This document shows positions 62,165 through 64,000 of a stretch of 64,000 bases of DNA, piece by piece. The stretch lies in assembly GCA_963751245.1 (NCBI GenBank), contig CAVVTR010000009.1, positions 310,001 to 374,000 on the forward strand, in the 5' to 3' direction. This stretch comes from CAVVTR01 sp963751245. Its GTDB lineage: Bacteria > Acidobacteriota > Thermoanaerobaculia > Thermoanaerobaculales > Thermoanaerobaculaceae. A program made the translations under genes and the position numbers. The stretch's first letter is position 1. The number at the start of each line of letters is the position of its first letter. The notes beneath the pieces were generated by a model. That model did not search any database, had not been told where the DNA came from, and was given only the letters and a program-made list of their open reading frames with translations.

Positions 62165-62566
62165 TCACGAGGATGCGGAGGAGCTCCCCTTGTCCTCGAG
62201 TCCCTGGTACTTGGACGGGCACTTCACGAGCAGCTGCTCGGCGTCGAGCTCCTTCCCGTTGTAGCGCCCGATGGCGACGACCTCCTTGGCCTCGTTGAAG
62301 TTCCCGGGCTTGAGGCCCTTGTACGCCACGTGGATGGTGTCGCCCTTGTCGTTCTCGAGGGTGAAGAGAAGCCGGGACGTCGCCTCATCGAAACGGTCCG
62401 AGCCGGGGACCAGCTTGCCGGCCACCTGGACGGCGGACGAGGCCGACCGCGCCTGCTGGAAGCTCACGTACGGCGTCAGGTTGGACTTGAACGCGCCGGC
62501 GCCGAACGCGACGAAGCCGGCGATGATCACCACACCGAAGATGGTCCAGACGGTTCTCCGGTTCAT
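62165..62566 (-). CDS. ccmE: Heme chaperone CcmE, CxxxY type
   Basis: 133 residues. Membrane anchor 7-25, then an OB-fold domain (VQVAGKLVPGS, VAYKGLKPGNFNEAKEVVAIGRY). At the heme attachment site the sequence is LLVKCPSKYQ: a cysteine with Tyr four residues on, in place of the histidine of proteobacterial HxxxY. Start overlaps ccmD (ATGA). Confidence 0.92.
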   Translation of the reverse strand: MNRRTVWTIFGVVIIAGFVAFGAGAFKSNLTPYVSFQQARSASSAVQVAGKLVPGSDRFDEATSRLLFTLENDKGDTIHVAYKGLKPGNFNEAKEVVAIGRYNGKELDAEQLLVKCPSKYQGLEDKGSSSASS

Positions 62567-62682
62567 TGGTCCTCCTCCAGCCGGCGCACGCGTCGGTCGA
62601 GGGCGACACAGTAGGCGAACAGCCCCAGCCAGATCACGGTCGTCACGGCAGCGACCCAGAACAAGCTCTCAGGGGATGGCAT
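62563..62682 (-). CDS. ccmD: CcmD-like small membrane protein
   Basis: 39 residues, one helix (SLFWVAAVTTVIWLGLFAYC) followed by a charged tail RRVRRLEEDQ, as in CcmD, which holds heme-loaded CcmE with CcmABC. ATG lies after GAGGAGGCGTGAGAA, 3 nt after the ccmC stop; its stop overlaps the ccmE start (ATGA). Size, topology and position leave little doubt, although CcmD sequences are poorly conserved. Confidence 0.85.
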   Translation of the reverse strand: MPSPESLFWVAAVTTVIWLGLFAYCVALDRRVRRLEEDQ

Positions 62683-62685
62683 TTC

Positions 62686-63366
62686 TCACGCCTCCTCTCG
62701 CTGCCGGCGGGCGAGCGACACCCGCGCCAGCCGTACGTCGAGATTGTACAACCAAACGAACAGAGCGGTAAATCCCACTAACGATCCCAGCAGCACCTGC
62801 ACCATGCGGGACTCCATGTCGATGGAACCCCGGGCGTTGATGATGGTGTCGGGGTGCAGAGACCAGTAGATCCGGGGCACCACGAAGACCAGGAACGGCA
62901 TGGTGACGAAGGCCAGGATGGCGTAGGCGGCGGACAGGCTGGCCCGCCTCTCCTCGTCGGGCACCGCCTCGCGCAGGGCGAAGTAGGCGGCGTAGACGAG
63001 CAGGAGGATGGCGATGGAGACCTCCCGCGGGTCCCAGTTCCAGAACGAGCCCCACATCACCTTGGCGAACAGTGACCCCGTCACCGTCGCCAGCAGCGAG
63101 AAGATCAGCCCCAGCCTGGCGGTGGCCGCGGCGCGGGCGTCGTCCAGGGGGTTGCGATGGCGCAGGTAGCGGAACGAGGCCACCAGGTTGACGCAGAAGG
63201 CGAGCACCGCCACCCACGCCTGGGGCACGTGGAAGAAGACGATCCGGGCGGACTCGCCCTTGAAGCCCTGGGCGTGGGGAGCGTAGAAGAACGCGGCCCA
63301 GATGACGACCACGAACCAGGCCCCCAGAATCCAGTGCCAGTAGGATCTCAACGCTGATCTAGTCAT
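62686..63366 (-). CDS. ccmC: Heme exporter/handling protein CcmC
   Basis: 226 residues with six helices. WGSFWNWDPREVS is the tryptophan-rich heme motif; FFHVPQAWVAVLAF carries the first conserved His, and SLHPDT the second. Places heme on CcmE. ATG at 63366 overlaps ccmB by 8 nt; a longer frame upstream is inside ccmB. Confidence 0.95.
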   Translation of the reverse strand: MTRSALRSYWHWILGAWFVVVIWAAFFYAPHAQGFKGESARIVFFHVPQAWVAVLAFCVNLVASFRYLRHRNPLDDARAAATARLGLIFSLLATVTGSLFAKVMWGSFWNWDPREVSIAILLLVYAAYFALREAVPDEERRASLSAAYAILAFVTMPFLVFVVPRIYWSLHPDTIINARGSIDMESRMVQVLLGSLVGFTALFVWLYNLDVRLARVSLARRQREEA

Positions 63367-64000
63367 GCCACACCACCGGGAAGAGGTAGAGAGCCACCAC
63401 AAGGGTTACCCCCGCGAGCGACAGCGTCGCCCGCAGGGCGGGGAAGACGTCGGCGAGGACCGCGGACGACGCGGCGGCCCGGGTGCCCTGGATGAGCACC
63501 ACGAGGAGAGGGAGCACCAGGGGCACCGTGAGCACCGAGAAGAGCGTGCCCGAGCCGGAGGCCTTGGCGATGATCGCCGCCACCATCGTGGTCGAGGCGG
63601 CCAGCGCCAGGGCGCCGGAGACCATGACCAGAAGCAGCGACGGCACGCCCCGCACCACGTACCCCATGAGGGCGCAGTAGAGAGGGACGATGACCGCTTC
63701 GAGGGCGAGGAGCAGCATCAGGTTGAACAACAGCTTGCCCCCGAACACGGCGATGGGACGCGCGGCCAGGCGCAGCGTCTTGGCCGTGTGGGAGTCCTCC
63801 TCCTTCACGAACACGCGCGAGAGCCCCGCCGTGGCCGCGAAGAACAGGATGATCCAGAGCAGCGCGGCGAGCACGAACGGACGGTCCTGCTCCTGGATGC
63901 GGTAGGGACCGATCTGATAGGCGACCGCCACCAGCGTCGTGAGGGCGAACAGGCCCACCGCGTTGAGGGCCACGCGGCTGCGCATCTCGGAGATGACCTC
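63359..64000 (-). CDS. ccmB: Heme ABC transporter permease CcmB, 5' end cut by window
   Basis: 213 codons visible; the frame stays open to base 64000 (reading EVISEM at the edge), so the ATG at 63985 is internal and the start lies outside. Six helices; RPFVLAALLWIILFFAATAGLSRVFVKEEDSHT and GKLLFNLMLLLALE are typical of CcmB. Works with CcmA, expected just upstream. Confidence 0.92.
   Translation of the reverse strand, partial: EVISEMRSRVALNAVGLFALTTLVAVAYQIGPYRIQEQDRPFVLAALLWIILFFAATAGLSRVFVKEEDSHTAKTLRLAARPIAVFGGKLLFNLMLLLALEAVIVPLYCALMGYVVRGVPSLLLVMVSGALALAASTTMVAAIIAKASGSGTLFSVLTVPLVLPLLVVLIQGTRAAASSAVLADVFPALRATLSLAGVTLVVALYLFPVVWHD

Overview
The window is a GC-rich (about 70% by eye) bacterial chromosome segment with about 60 closely packed genes and one tRNA. 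I see no transposase, integrase, phage or CRISPR signal. The mix of genes suggests a Gram-negative, diderm, respiring bacterium outside the classical model groups: LpxH, system-I cytochrome c maturation, outer-membrane-type lipoproteins, KorAB, SpoVG, and a response regulator with an acidic linker and short helical tail. Acidobacteriota is my best guess and a deep deltaproteobacterial-type lineage is the alternative; this is inference, since no marker was compared with a database.

Layout. 1-8651: an acyl-CoA synthetase (cut by the window edge) convergent with a GNAT/acyl-CoA-ligase-like fusion, then an MBL hydrolase, MtfA peptidase, and lpd-E2 genes of a 2-oxoacid dehydrogenase. 8792-13002: a membrane protein with a spermidine-synthase-like domain, free methionine sulfoxide reductase, and an OFA-type MFS carrier. 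13567-20682: an acetate module made of a SatP-type acetate channel, Acs, a second GNAT/pseudo-ligase fusion, an AcuB-like CBS-ACT protein and an AcuC-like deacetylase. It looks like acetate uptake, activation and reversible acetylation control of Acs.

21248-27908 (minus strand): six genes, each overlapping the next by 4 nt. They encode a DUF6599-like anchored protein, a Tat-type DUF362 protein, a NapH-NapG-like polyferredoxin fusion, a signal-peptide-bearing Memo-AMMECR1 fusion, a second Tat-type DUF362 protein, and the AmmeMemoRadiSam radical SAM enzyme with its own twin-arginine leader. Every product is predicted to be membrane-bound or exported, which makes this the most unusual system in the window. 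Upstream lie an NTF2-like lipoprotein and CstA.

30264-41773: ECF sigma/anti-sigma/DUF4097 module, MprF-AcvB (lysyl-phosphatidylglycerol synthesis and hydrolysis), a translationally coupled run comEB-pfk-trmB-larC, an NAD(P)-binding protein and LpxH. 41842-47422: response regulator, then korAB-fumAB (2-oxoglutarate:ferredoxin oxidoreductase and class I fumarase).

47491-57857: a housekeeping block that combines gene orders known from two bacterial groups: TPR lipoprotein, a lipoprotein in the LolB position, ispE, spoVG, tRNA-Gln, prs, rplY, pth, then rpsF-rpsR-DUF2232-rplI and a coiled-coil methyltransferase. 57873-64000 (minus strand): ccmB-ccmC-ccmD-ccmE-ccmF followed by a Lon-N-domain protein and an unknown gene. 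Several genes without a Shine-Dalgarno sequence carry a TANNNT hexamer only 6-8 nt before the start codon, which suggests leaderless transcripts.
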